From positions 1 through 5,645 of the forward strand of contig CANGGC010000216.1 of the NCBI GenBank assembly GCA_947453125.1: a stretch of 5,645 bases of DNA, written 5' to 3'. Source of the stretch: Planctomycetaceae bacterium (GTDB lineage: Bacteria; Planctomycetota; Planctomycetia; Pirellulales; UBA1268). Shown piece by piece: positions 1 through 5,645 of this stretch. The notes under the pieces were generated by a model. It was not told the DNA's origin, ran no database searches, and saw nothing but the letters and a program-made list of their open reading frames with translations. How positions within the stretch are numbered: position 1 is the first letter of the stretch; every line of letters begins with the position of its first letter. The position numbers and the translations under genes are program-made.

Positions 1-68
1 AAGACCAAGCCGCGTTGGTCACCCCAGGTCTTGTTCCAGATGGCGGTATTCCACACGCGGTCACCCAT
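1..68 (-). CDS. Probable ABC-2 permease, N-terminal fragment
   Basis: Only the first 22 codons are in the window; the rest lies beyond the left edge. The visible peptide begins MGDRVWNTAIWNKTWGDQRG, rich in Trp and basic residues. This resembles the cytoplasmic N-terminus of ABC-2 type permeases, where a short amphipathic stretch (LWKK..RD.RG-like) precedes the first membrane helix. The ATG overlaps the stop of the ABC ATPase by 8 bases (ATGGGTGA), an arrangement typical of translationally coupled ATPase/permease pairs. No Shine-Dalgarno sequence is visible ahead of it, which fits re-initiation after the upstream gene. The permease call comes mainly from position next to a NatA/CcmA-like ATPase that has no membrane domain of its own. 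No transmembrane segment can be seen in this fragment, so another membrane protein is possible. Confidence 0.65.
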   Translation of the reverse strand, partial: MGDRVWNTAIWNKTWGDQRGLV

Positions 69-936
69 GACGATGGAAACGGTCGTAAACCCCGTCGAGC
101 CCCACGGGATCGACACGAACCTCCCCGAGAGGGAGCGTCGCGAGCCAGCCAAGGAGCGGCCGCAACGAATCAGCGGTTTCGAGGATGACGTTGCCGTCAC
201 GGTCGCGGCTCACGGTGACATGCTCGCGGAGCTCCGCCGGCACCTCTCCCATCGCCCCCTCGAGCCGGGCGGTGATCCGATGATGGCGGCGAAGCTGCGC
301 GATCGACTGCTCGTGGACCACCCGCCCCGCACGAAGGATCGCCACGCGGTCGCAGGTCGACTCGACCTCGGAGAGGACATGCGACGAGAACATCACCGTC
401 CGGCCGGCCGCCTGCGCCTCGCGGACGAGATCGAGGACGACCGCCCGGGCGGTCGGATCGAGATTCGCCGTCGGTTCGTCGAGGATCACGAGGGTCGCCT
501 CGGTGGCCATCACGACGGCGAGGGCGAGTTTCTGGCGCATTCCTGTGCTCATCCGCGCCACCTGCCGGGAGCAGTCGAGATCGAGACGACGGGCAATCTT
601 CGTGGCCTCTTCACGGCGGCATTCGCGCCGCAGACCGGCAAAGAAGTCGAGAACGGCATGCCCCGACATCCTCCGGAAGAGGCGGGCTTCGCCGGGGAGG
701 TAGGCGGTCGCGGCGCGCACGGCGAGCGAATCGCGGACGCAATCGTGCCCAGCCACCCGGGCCGTTCCGGAGGTGGGTTGAATGAAGCCAAGCAGAAGGC
801 GAAGGAAGGTCGTCTTCCCGGCGCCGTTGGGGCCCAGGAGCCCGAAGACCTCCCCCGGACGGACGGCGAGCGAGCAGCCGTCGAGCGCCGTGAACGTGCC
901 ATAGCGCTTCGTGAGTTGATCCGCTTCGACGAGCAT
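61..936 (-). CDS. ABC transporter ATP-binding protein (ABC-2/NatA-CcmA type)
   Basis: This is the cytoplasmic ATPase subunit of an ABC-2 type transporter, most likely an exporter, of 291 residues. Its motifs appear in order: Walker A GPNGAGKT (residues 35-42), a Q-loop region reading AYLPGEARLF (78-87), signature MSTGMRQKLAL (129-139), Walker B LVILDEP (149-155), D-loop ANLD (157-160) and H-switch SSHVLSE (184-190). Residues from about 205 form the variable C-terminal domain often found in drug, antibiotic or Na+ exporters of this class. All catalytic motifs are intact, except that the usual Q-loop Gln position is Gly (PGE), a variant I recall from this class. I chose the ATG at 936 because GAGG lies 6 bases upstream and the protein then begins MLVEADQLTKRYG, as is usual in the family. 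An in-frame ATG at 948 would add four residues (MRRS) and has no ribosome binding site. It follows the TauE gene by 25 bp and overlaps the next gene by 8 bp. The substrate is unknown. Confidence 0.95.
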   Translation of the reverse strand: MLVEADQLTKRYGTFTALDGCSLAVRPGEVFGLLGPNGAGKTTFLRLLLGFIQPTSGTARVAGHDCVRDSLAVRAATAYLPGEARLFRRMSGHAVLDFFAGLRRECRREEATKIARRLDLDCSRQVARMSTGMRQKLALAVVMATEATLVILDEPTANLDPTARAVVLDLVREAQAAGRTVMFSSHVLSEVESTCDRVAILRAGRVVHEQSIAQLRRHHRITARLEGAMGEVPAELREHVTVSRDRDGNVILETADSLRPLLGWLATLPLGEVRVDPVGLDGVYDRFHRHG

Positions 937-942
937 CGACCG

Positions 943-946
943 CCTC
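943..946 (-). promoter_or_regulatory. Ribosome binding site of the ABC ATPase gene
   Basis: GAGG on the minus strand lies 6 bases before the ATG at 936. It supports that start over the in-frame ATG at 948, which actually overlaps this motif. It is the clearest Shine-Dalgarno sequence at a sensible spacing in the window. Confidence 0.5.
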
Positions 947-961
947 ATTCGACGTTGGCCA

Positions 962-1849
962 TCAGCCGAGGAGGAAATAATAGCCCGCCAGACCGAAACC
1001 GATGAGGGCCACCATCCGGCGCACGAGCGCCGCCGGCATCCGTCGCGTCAGCCGCACGCCGACAAACCCGCCGGCGACCGATGCCAGGGCCATCAAGAGC
1101 GCGTGGGGCCAGGAAACGACCCCCGCCCCTGCCGCCCCCACTCCCAGGCCCCCGGGAAGGATCGAAGCGGCGATGAACATGACGGCGGTGGTGCCGTTGA
1201 CCGCCGTAGCGAGGACATTCTTCAAGGCGTTGATGCGGTGGATGTCCCCCAGCCCGAGACACCCGAGCACCGCGAGCATGAGGATCCCGATCCCGGCACC
1301 GAAATAGCCACCGTAGACGGCGACCAGGAATTGGAGAATCCAGACGCTCAGAAACATCGCCCCGGTTGGCTCGCCGGCGGTCGTGCCGGCGGAGAGCCCC
1401 CCGGCACCGAGCCGGGCGGAGAGCCGCGGCTGCAGGGCAAAGAGGAGCGCCGCGCCAAGGATCAGCCAGGGAACGAGGCGACTGAACCAGGCAGGGGGCA
1501 GGGCGAGGACGAGCATGGCGCCGACGATGGCCCCGCCGACGCTCGCCGGCAGGAGCCAGCGCGTCCACCGTGGCTGGCCATGGCGCTCGGAACGGCTCGC
1601 CCACGCCGCGGTCAGGGAGCCTGGCCAGAGGCCGATCGTGCTGGTGGCGTTGGCGACGACGAGCCGGGCAGGCCCGTCGGGGAGGATCGCCGCCAGCACC
1701 GGGAAGGTGAGGATCGTGCCCCCACCGGCGATCGAATTGACCCCTGCAGCGATGAACGTGGTGCCGGCCAGGAGCACCATCTGCTCGAGCGTCAAAGCGC
1801 TCGGCGGCAGGCTCAACCCCGACACGTCGGCAGCCAACGCCCCCGGCAT
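962..1849 (-). CDS. TauE/SafE-family membrane transporter
   Basis: This is a 295-residue polytopic inner-membrane protein of the TauE/SafE (formerly DUF81) family. Some members are linked to export of sulfite, sulfoacetate or other small organic anions, but most are uncharacterised, so no substrate is assigned here. The first half carries AAGVNSIAGGGTILTFP (residues 34-50) and VVANATSTIGLWPGSL (64-79). The second half carries YGGYFGAGIGILMLAVLGCL (179-198), followed by INALKNVLATAVNGTTAVMF (206-225). This is the internal duplication typical of the family. Hydrophobic segments lie near residues 24-58, 98-117, 122-140, 165-200, 208-232, 245-266 and 276-294, giving about eight helices. The ATG at 1849 is chosen because it shares one base with the CHAT stop (TGATG) and because residues encoded further upstream are Arg/Gly-rich and unlike protein. 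The first ~20 residues precede the first helix. The start probably relies on coupling to the preceding gene, since only a weak purine run (GGGGGGCGAAG) lies ahead. Confidence 0.9.
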   Translation of the reverse strand: MPGALAADVSGLSLPPSALTLEQMVLLAGTTFIAAGVNSIAGGGTILTFPVLAAILPDGPARLVVANATSTIGLWPGSLTAAWASRSERHGQPRWTRWLLPASVGGAIVGAMLVLALPPAWFSRLVPWLILGAALLFALQPRLSARLGAGGLSAGTTAGEPTGAMFLSVWILQFLVAVYGGYFGAGIGILMLAVLGCLGLGDIHRINALKNVLATAVNGTTAVMFIAASILPGGLGVGAAGAGVVSWPHALLMALASVAGGFVGVRLTRRMPAALVRRMVALIGFGLAGYYFLLG

Positions 1850-4800
1850 CACTTCGCCCCCCGGCCGCGATCCCCCTTGGCCGCCGCCGGATCGCGTTTG
1901 GGCCCCGCAGCAGGAGCAGGGGCACGGCCGGCGACCTTCGCCGCCTCCACCGGCACGCTCGTACCGCCGTCGACGAGCATGTAGCCGGCCCAGAACAACG
2001 GATGGCGCATGTCGGTCAGGACCGTCTGGCCCGCCACCCGGATCCGTCCCTCGAGCGCGGGATCGGGTTCCTCGGCCGAAACCAGATCGACGGCCCGCCG
2101 CCAACTCGCCGCCGGGATTGCCGTCGGATCGTCGGTGTCACGGACAAACTCCGCGACGAGATCGGTGGTCGATTTCCCCCCCATCCGCCAGCGGCTGACC
2201 AGCGCCGTGCGGGCGCCGGCAGCCAACAGATCGGTGGCGGCGATGAACAATTCCTCCCCGGGACGCGACAAAGGCTTGGTGAGCCCCGAGGCCATCGCCG
2301 ACTGCACGCCTGGGACGACGACCAGCGGAGGACGTTTGTGCGGAGAGGCGAGCCAATCGTTGAAGGTCATCCCTGCCCTCGACCCGCGGTCCGGCGGCCG
2401 TCCGAACAGACCACGCAGCCCCACCGGCCCCTCGCCGGTGAGATTGACCTCGTCGAGCACGACGAGCACATCGCAGATCGCAGCCGGGAGCGAGGGAGAG
2501 ACGACCACACCATGATGCTGGAGCGGTTGGGCTGGGAGGGCGATGGCGCGGTCGAGGGCGCGCGTCAGCCGGTCGACCGCCTCTCCGCTTGCCTCCGGCC
2601 GCTCCCCGCGGACGGGGCGGCCGGCATGGATGCCGACCGGGCCCCGACCTGCCAGGGGTTCTGCGGGCGCCTCGGGCCTCCCGGCGACGGCCAGACTCCG
2701 CGTGGGGCAATAACGGATGCGGCAGACATCGCGGAGGAGCGGCACGGCATCGGCCGTCCCCTCGTCGCCGTCGGCCGGCTCGCCGGCGGAACCGGCGGGG
2801 AGGAGTTCGAACGGGAGATACCAGAGCGGACCGTCGGGGACGATCACGAGCTCCTCGATCCCCTCCGACAGCTTGACCTTCGACTGCTCGAAGAGGAGGC
2901 GCTCGACGGTGATCGTGGAGGCACGCCAGTCGGAGGCCACGATCCGGTCGGTCCCCACCGGCACATGCGGATCGAACAGACACAGCGCCTTGGCCAGATG
3001 CGTCAGTTCCCGCGCCAGGGCCGCCGGCTGCCGGATCTGCCAGGTGGCGACACGGTCGCGGGATTCCAGCGCTCCCCACGCGCCCGATCCAGACCAATGG
3101 AACGAGAGGACGAGCTCACCGGGCGCCAGGCGGCCGCGCACCTCCGCCGGCGGGAGGAGCGGCGGGAACTCGATCCCGATCGGCTCCCTTCCGGCGCCCA
3201 GCAGATCGATCAACAGCCCCCGCCGGGCCGACACCTGAGCGAACGACTCCCAGTCCTTGGGCTCGCCGGGCGGACCGGCGCGATGGGGATGACCAGCGTC
3301 GGCAGCCTCCCCCCCCCCTCCGGCTGCCGCGAGGAGCGCGGCGGTGAGGCCGGTTCGCAATCGGGCGTCCTCGACGACAATCCGGGCGAGTTCCGGATGG
3401 CGTTTGAGAAGTCCGGTCCGGCCGGCGACGGCGGCCGCGGTCAAGCCGGATGGGTCGGGGCCGAGCAGACGTTCGATGCCGAGTCGTCGCCCCCCCACCG
3501 GCTGCGTATCGAGCCAACGGGCACGGGCTGCCGCTTCGCTGGCGGCCAGGGCCGCGTCACTGCCGCGTCGCGCGGCAACCAGCATCCACGCCTCGTGGGC
3601 TTCCTGCCGCGGGGTCGTCATGGCCGCGAGCGTCGCCAGGGGATCGATGACCAACTCCCGCACCGGCGGGTCGCCGAGCAGCCGCGCGAAGAGGACGTCG
3701 GCCTGACGGTCGGAGATCGTCGTCGCTCCGGCCATCACCATCTCGACGAGCTTCCCCGTCTGGAAGAGTCGCGGAGACCGGGGGCGGGCGATGGCCAGCG
3801 CGCGCTCCATGTCGGCGTCGCCGGTGGTGGCATCCCCGGCACCGTAGGCCACCAGGGCGGCGGCATGCGCGACGACGGCGCCCGGAGTCCCCTGCCCGGC
3901 ATCACCGCGGAGAAACCGGGCGTCGATCTCGCCGAGCCGGCCCCGAGCCCCCTGGAGATTGCCGGCGGCCGCCAGCGCCTCCGCCTCATGGGCTAGGAGC
4001 GTCGCGTGGAGCACCGGTAGGCCGGCGCGGGACCATTGGCAGCCCCCCTGAATGGTGGCGGGAACCCCCGGCGTGCCGGCGGCCTGATGCGCGGCAAACG
4101 CCATGCGGAAGGCCTCCTCGAGCGCCCGGGCATCACCGAACTCCGCCGCTGCGTAGGTCGCCTCCTCAAACCACCGCGCCGCGCCGACCGCATCATCACG
4201 GTCGAGCGCGATGCGACCGAGGACGAGCAAGCCCCACGCCGTCAGCGGATGATCGAGCTTGCCCCCGAGCGACACGCCGCGTTCGAGCAGCGGCACCGCC
4301 TGATCGAGCCGTCCCTGCGACCACGCCGCGGTCCCGAGAGCCACATCAATCCATGACTGCGACCAATGATTCGCCGGCGCCGGGCGCTTTGCGAGGGCGT
4401 TGTTGATCGCTTCGATCGTGTTGCCCTCGCCAGCGAGGGGGCCGAGGATCACTCCACGTCGGTAGAGGGCGATCACCAACGCCCTCATGATCTCCTGGGG
4501 ACGGATCGGGACGTTCATCGGGGCCGCGAGCACGCCCCCCTGCTGGAGCACCTTCTGAGGATCGGCCGCCGTTTGCCGGATCGTCATCGTGTCGGGGAAG
4601 GTGGTCGACTTGGTTCCGCGGGCACTGCGTCCCCACGTGGCGACACGCGGCCGCGGCGAAGGCTGCGGGCCCTGGGTCGGGAACTGGACCGCCAGCAACC
4701 ACTCGGCGTTTGTGGCGCCGAGGAGGATCGCCTCGTCGTAGGCCGCGACCGCAGCACCGAGGGCACCGAGTTCGAAGTGCGACTCACCGATCACCGTCGC

Positions 4801-5076
4801 GGAGGCAATGGAATCGATCCAGCGCTGATTGCCCGCCCGGACGCCCGCAGCGTAATCCCGACCTGCCGTTTCCAGCCCCATCGCGAAGTCGCCGTTGGCG
4901 AGCGCCGCCAACGCCGCATCGTAGGCGATCGTCGGCACCGTCTGGGCACCACGGGGCACGATCTGGGCCCACACGGCCCCAGGAATGAAGAGGTGGAAGG
5001 GCGTGAACACGACCAACGCCGCGAGGATCGCGGCCGACCGGCCGAACAACGATTTCCGGGGAGTGGAACACCACAT
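1849..5076 (-). CDS. Secreted TPR-like protein with degenerate CHAT domain
   Basis: This is a 1075-residue protein. Residues 1-37 form a signal peptide or N-terminal anchor: a basic start (PRK, 6-8), a hydrophobic core (AAILAALVVFTPFHLFIPGA, 15-34) and a likely cleavage site VWA|Q after 37. Residues ~45-580 are Ala-rich helical repeats, TPR-like in places (for example 245-330, 'TAAWSQGRLDQAVPLLERG'). The C-terminal ~640-1036 resembles a CHAT domain: LVIVPDGPLWYLPFELLP (743-760), DLLAAGARTALVSRWRMGG (949-967), HPLFWAGYMLVDGG (1025-1038). The catalytic residues are not in place. The strand that usually ends in His reads CDVLVVLDEVNLTG (868-881), and the usual SACxSG segment reads VPGVQSAMASG (921-931), without Cys. 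Protease activity is therefore unlikely. The tail from 1039 is Ala/Pro/Lys-rich. The ATG at 5076 is chosen because it places the signal peptide at the N-terminus; no well-spaced Shine-Dalgarno is present. It is the first gene of the operon. Function unknown; a scaffold or sensor at the envelope is inferred. Confidence 0.9.
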   Translation of the reverse strand: MWCSTPRKSLFGRSAAILAALVVFTPFHLFIPGAVWAQIVPRGAQTVPTIAYDAALAALANGDFAMGLETAGRDYAAGVRAGNQRWIDSIASATVIGESHFELGALGAAVAAYDEAILLGATNAEWLLAVQFPTQGPQPSPRPRVATWGRSARGTKSTTFPDTMTIRQTAADPQKVLQQGGVLAAPMNVPIRPQEIMRALVIALYRRGVILGPLAGEGNTIEAINNALAKRPAPANHWSQSWIDVALGTAAWSQGRLDQAVPLLERGVSLGGKLDHPLTAWGLLVLGRIALDRDDAVGAARWFEEATYAAAEFGDARALEEAFRMAFAAHQAAGTPGVPATIQGGCQWSRAGLPVLHATLLAHEAEALAAAGNLQGARGRLGEIDARFLRGDAGQGTPGAVVAHAAALVAYGAGDATTGDADMERALAIARPRSPRLFQTGKLVEMVMAGATTISDRQADVLFARLLGDPPVRELVIDPLATLAAMTTPRQEAHEAWMLVAARRGSDAALAASEAAARARWLDTQPVGGRRLGIERLLGPDPSGLTAAAVAGRTGLLKRHPELARIVVEDARLRTGLTAALLAAAGGGGEAADAGHPHRAGPPGEPKDWESFAQVSARRGLLIDLLGAGREPIGIEFPPLLPPAEVRGRLAPGELVLSFHWSGSGAWGALESRDRVATWQIRQPAALARELTHLAKALCLFDPHVPVGTDRIVASDWRASTITVERLLFEQSKVKLSEGIEELVIVPDGPLWYLPFELLPAGSAGEPADGDEGTADAVPLLRDVCRIRYCPTRSLAVAGRPEAPAEPLAGRGPVGIHAGRPVRGERPEASGEAVDRLTRALDRAIALPAQPLQHHGVVVSPSLPAAICDVLVVLDEVNLTGEGPVGLRGLFGRPPDRGSRAGMTFNDWLASPHKRPPLVVVPGVQSAMASGLTKPLSRPGEELFIAATDLLAAGARTALVSRWRMGGKSTTDLVAEFVRDTDDPTAIPAASWRRAVDLVSAEEPDPALEGRIRVAGQTVLTDMRHPLFWAGYMLVDGGTSVPVEAAKVAGRAPAPAAGPKRDPAAAKGDRGRGAK
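3300..3329. repeat. Ten-base C/G homopolymer in a hairpin loop
   Basis: An uninterrupted run of ten C (3309-3318; ten G on the coding strand) lies inside the CHAT gene. It is bracketed by perfect 8-bp inverted arms, CGGCAGCC (3300-3307) and GGCTGCCG (3322-3329), leaving a 14-base loop that is almost all C. The run encodes the Gly tract at residues 586-589, in the low-complexity linker between the helical region and the CHAT domain. Homopolymers of this length are prone to replication or transcription slippage. A one-base change here would truncate the protein before its CHAT domain. The structure is seen directly; any switching role is inference. Confidence 0.6.
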
Positions 5077-5089
5077 ACAAGCAGTTGTA
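5076..5089. promoter_or_regulatory. Small inverted repeat at the CHAT start codon
   Basis: TACAA-GCAG-TTGTA is a perfect inverted repeat with 5-bp arms and a 4-base spacer. It begins at the first base of the CHAT start codon and extends upstream. It stands out as AT-richer than its surroundings. It could be an operator half-site pair or an mRNA structure that masks the start, but five-base arms can occur by chance. Confidence 0.2.
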
Positions 5090-5383
5090 CACCGTCCCCT
5101 CCCGGACCGCCGACCCGAGTCGGTGCGGCAAGCACGCAATTTTCCTACTGCCCGGCAGCACCAGGCCGGAAGGCCCGGATCCACGCCTCCCCGGTAGTCT
5201 GGGAAATGCCGGATGACGGGGCGAGGCGATGTTGGCCGGATCGACCGATCGCAACGGTTTGTCAAAGTTTGGCGGTTCTATCGGCCGATACCACTTCGGT
5301 CGGCGGCGGATTGTGCCGGGTGGGCCTCGCCCCTCGGCGTACCGCAAAGTCGGAAAACAGGCACCGATGCAGGGGCGAGAACC
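5077..5383. other. Divergent intergenic region
   Basis: These 307 bp separate the leftward CHAT operon from the rightward lipoprotein gene, so they should hold promoters for both. No convincing coding sequence, RNA gene or riboswitch is visible. The region contains locally AT-richer patches (around 5140-5146 and 5258-5281), a 12-bp perfect palindrome (5279-5290), short GC-rich hairpins at 5110-5123 (CCGAC/GTCGG) and 5164-5175 (GGCC/GGCC), and a purine-rich run just before the lipoprotein ATG. No matched -35/-10 pair at 16-18 bp spacing was found on either strand. Confidence 0.6.
5279..5290. promoter_or_regulatory. 12-bp perfect palindrome, possible operator
   Basis: TATCGGCCGATA reads identically on both strands, with no spacer. 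It lies 93 bases upstream of the lipoprotein ATG and about 200 bases upstream of the CHAT start, in the shared control region. It sits shortly downstream of a TTGTCA element (5259-5264) that resembles a -35 box, about where a -10 region would be expected. A dimeric regulator site is plausible, but there is no direct evidence and no second copy in the window. Confidence 0.25.
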
Positions 5384-5638
5384 ATGAGATCATCGACTGC
5401 GGACCAGCAGACCCTCTCCAAGACCGGCGTCCGCGCGGCGCTGCTTGCGGGTCTGGCCCTCGGGGGCCTCGGCTTGACTGGTTGTCAGGTCGACATCGGT
5501 GGGCAAACGCTCCCCAGCGCCTACTACCTCCAGGACGACATCCAATACTTCCCGGCCGGACCGGAGTTCAAGCTCTCCAAGGAGGCCGCCGCGCTCAAGG
5601 CCGCCACGCCGGTTCCCGCCGACGACTGCTGCAACTGA
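5384..5638 (+). CDS. Small planctomycete-type lipoprotein
   Basis: This is an 84-residue predicted lipoprotein. The N-terminus has a basic region (MRSS...K13, R17) and a hydrophobic core (AALLAGLALGGLG, 18-30), followed by lipobox LTGC, so Cys34 should be lipidated after signal peptidase II cleavage. The mature part is only 51 residues: CQVDIGGQTLPSAYYLQDD, then IQYFPAGPEFKLSKEAAALK, ending in a short acidic tail DDCCN with two adjacent Cys. I recall short proteins of this pattern (C-x-V-x-x-GGQTLPSxYY...DxQYFxxGPEFKL) from planctomycetes, but I know no function. The ATG at 5384 is preferred because it places the signal sequence at the N-terminus, and a purine-rich run (AGGGGCGAGA, 5371-5380) precedes it. 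The gene is divergent from the CHAT operon. Without the lipobox and recalled motif it would be an orphan small protein. Confidence 0.88.
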   Translation: MRSSTADQQTLSKTGVRAALLAGLALGGLGLTGCQVDIGGQTLPSAYYLQDDIQYFPAGPEFKLSKEAAALKAATPVPADDCCN

Positions 5639-5645
5639 TCGCAGC

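Noticed and set aside
31..1005. Plus-strand open frame (324 codons) antisense to the ABC ATPase
   Set aside because: The opposite strand carries every ABC motif. This product is low-complexity and charged, with no recognisable family.
1103..1984. Plus-strand open frame antisense to the TauE gene
   Set aside because: Its translation is Pro/Arg/Glu-rich and unlike a real protein, while the minus strand encodes a clear membrane protein.
1850..2104. Extension of the TauE protein to an ATG at 2104
   Set aside because: The extra 85 residues overlap the CHAT C-terminus in another frame and are Arg/Gly-rich. The TGATG overlap at 1849 gives a natural start.
2002..3996. Long plus-strand open frame (664 codons) antisense to the CHAT gene
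   Set aside because: Its translation is Arg/Gly/Pro/His-rich with no domain or hydrophobic pattern. It mirrors the codon periodicity of the opposite GC-rich gene, a common artefact.
5077..5265. Extension of the CHAT protein to an ATG at 5265
   Set aside because: The extra 63 residues are Arg/Cys/Pro-rich and would bury the signal peptide inside the protein. The ATG at 5076 puts the signal peptide first.
5259..5281. Possible promoter: TTGTCA (5259-5264) and TTCTAT (5276-5281)
   Set aside because: The spacing is only 11 bp and the -10 match is weak. No better -10 is found at 16-18 bp, so it is not listed as a promoter.
5213..5383. Extension of the lipoprotein to an ATG at 5213
   Set aside because: The added residues show no protein-like pattern and would place the lipobox near residue 91, far too deep for a lipoprotein signal.
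1..5645. CRISPR arrays, insertion sequences, tRNAs, intrinsic terminators
   Set aside because: I found no regularly spaced repeats, transposase motifs, tRNA-like cloverleafs or stem-loops followed by T-runs on either strand by eye.

Overview
The window is GC-rich, with no insertion sequence, CRISPR array, rRNA or tRNA that I can see. It most likely comes from a planctomycete of the Pirellulales type. This rests on three things: the short lipoprotein at the right end, which resembles small conserved planctomycete lipoproteins I recall; the large secreted TPR-plus-CHAT protein, whose C-terminal motifs (RWRMGGKST, HPLFWAGYMLVDGG) also recall planctomycete CHAT proteins; and weak or absent Shine-Dalgarno sequences at most starts. 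This placement is inference from protein style, not from a marker gene.

Layout. Four genes run leftward on the minus strand from about 5076 to the left edge. In order of transcription they are: a 1075-residue protein with a signal peptide, a TPR-like helical region and a degenerate CHAT domain (1849-5076); a TauE/SafE-family membrane transporter (962-1849); an ABC-2-type ATP-binding protein (61-936); and the first 22 codons of what is probably its permease partner (1-68, cut by the window edge). The genes are packed tightly. The CHAT stop and TauE start share one base (TGATG), the TauE-ABC gap is 25 bp, and the ABC stop overlaps the permease start by 8 bp (ATGGGTGA). They therefore look like one operon with translational coupling at two junctions. 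A 307-bp divergent intergenic region separates this operon from a plus-strand gene for an 84-residue lipoprotein (5384-5638).

How the genes may work together (inference). The CHAT protein appears to be exported or anchored facing the periplasm. Its domain lacks the usual His and Cys of CHAT proteases, so it is more likely a scaffold, sensor or binding module than a peptidase. Its operon partners are all membrane transport proteins, which suggests an envelope-associated export or sensing unit, but the substrate cannot be read from the sequence. The points most worth following are the pseudo-CHAT/transporter operon, a ten-G homopolymer held in the loop of a perfect 8-bp inverted repeat in the CHAT gene just before its CHAT domain, and palindromes in the divergent control region.
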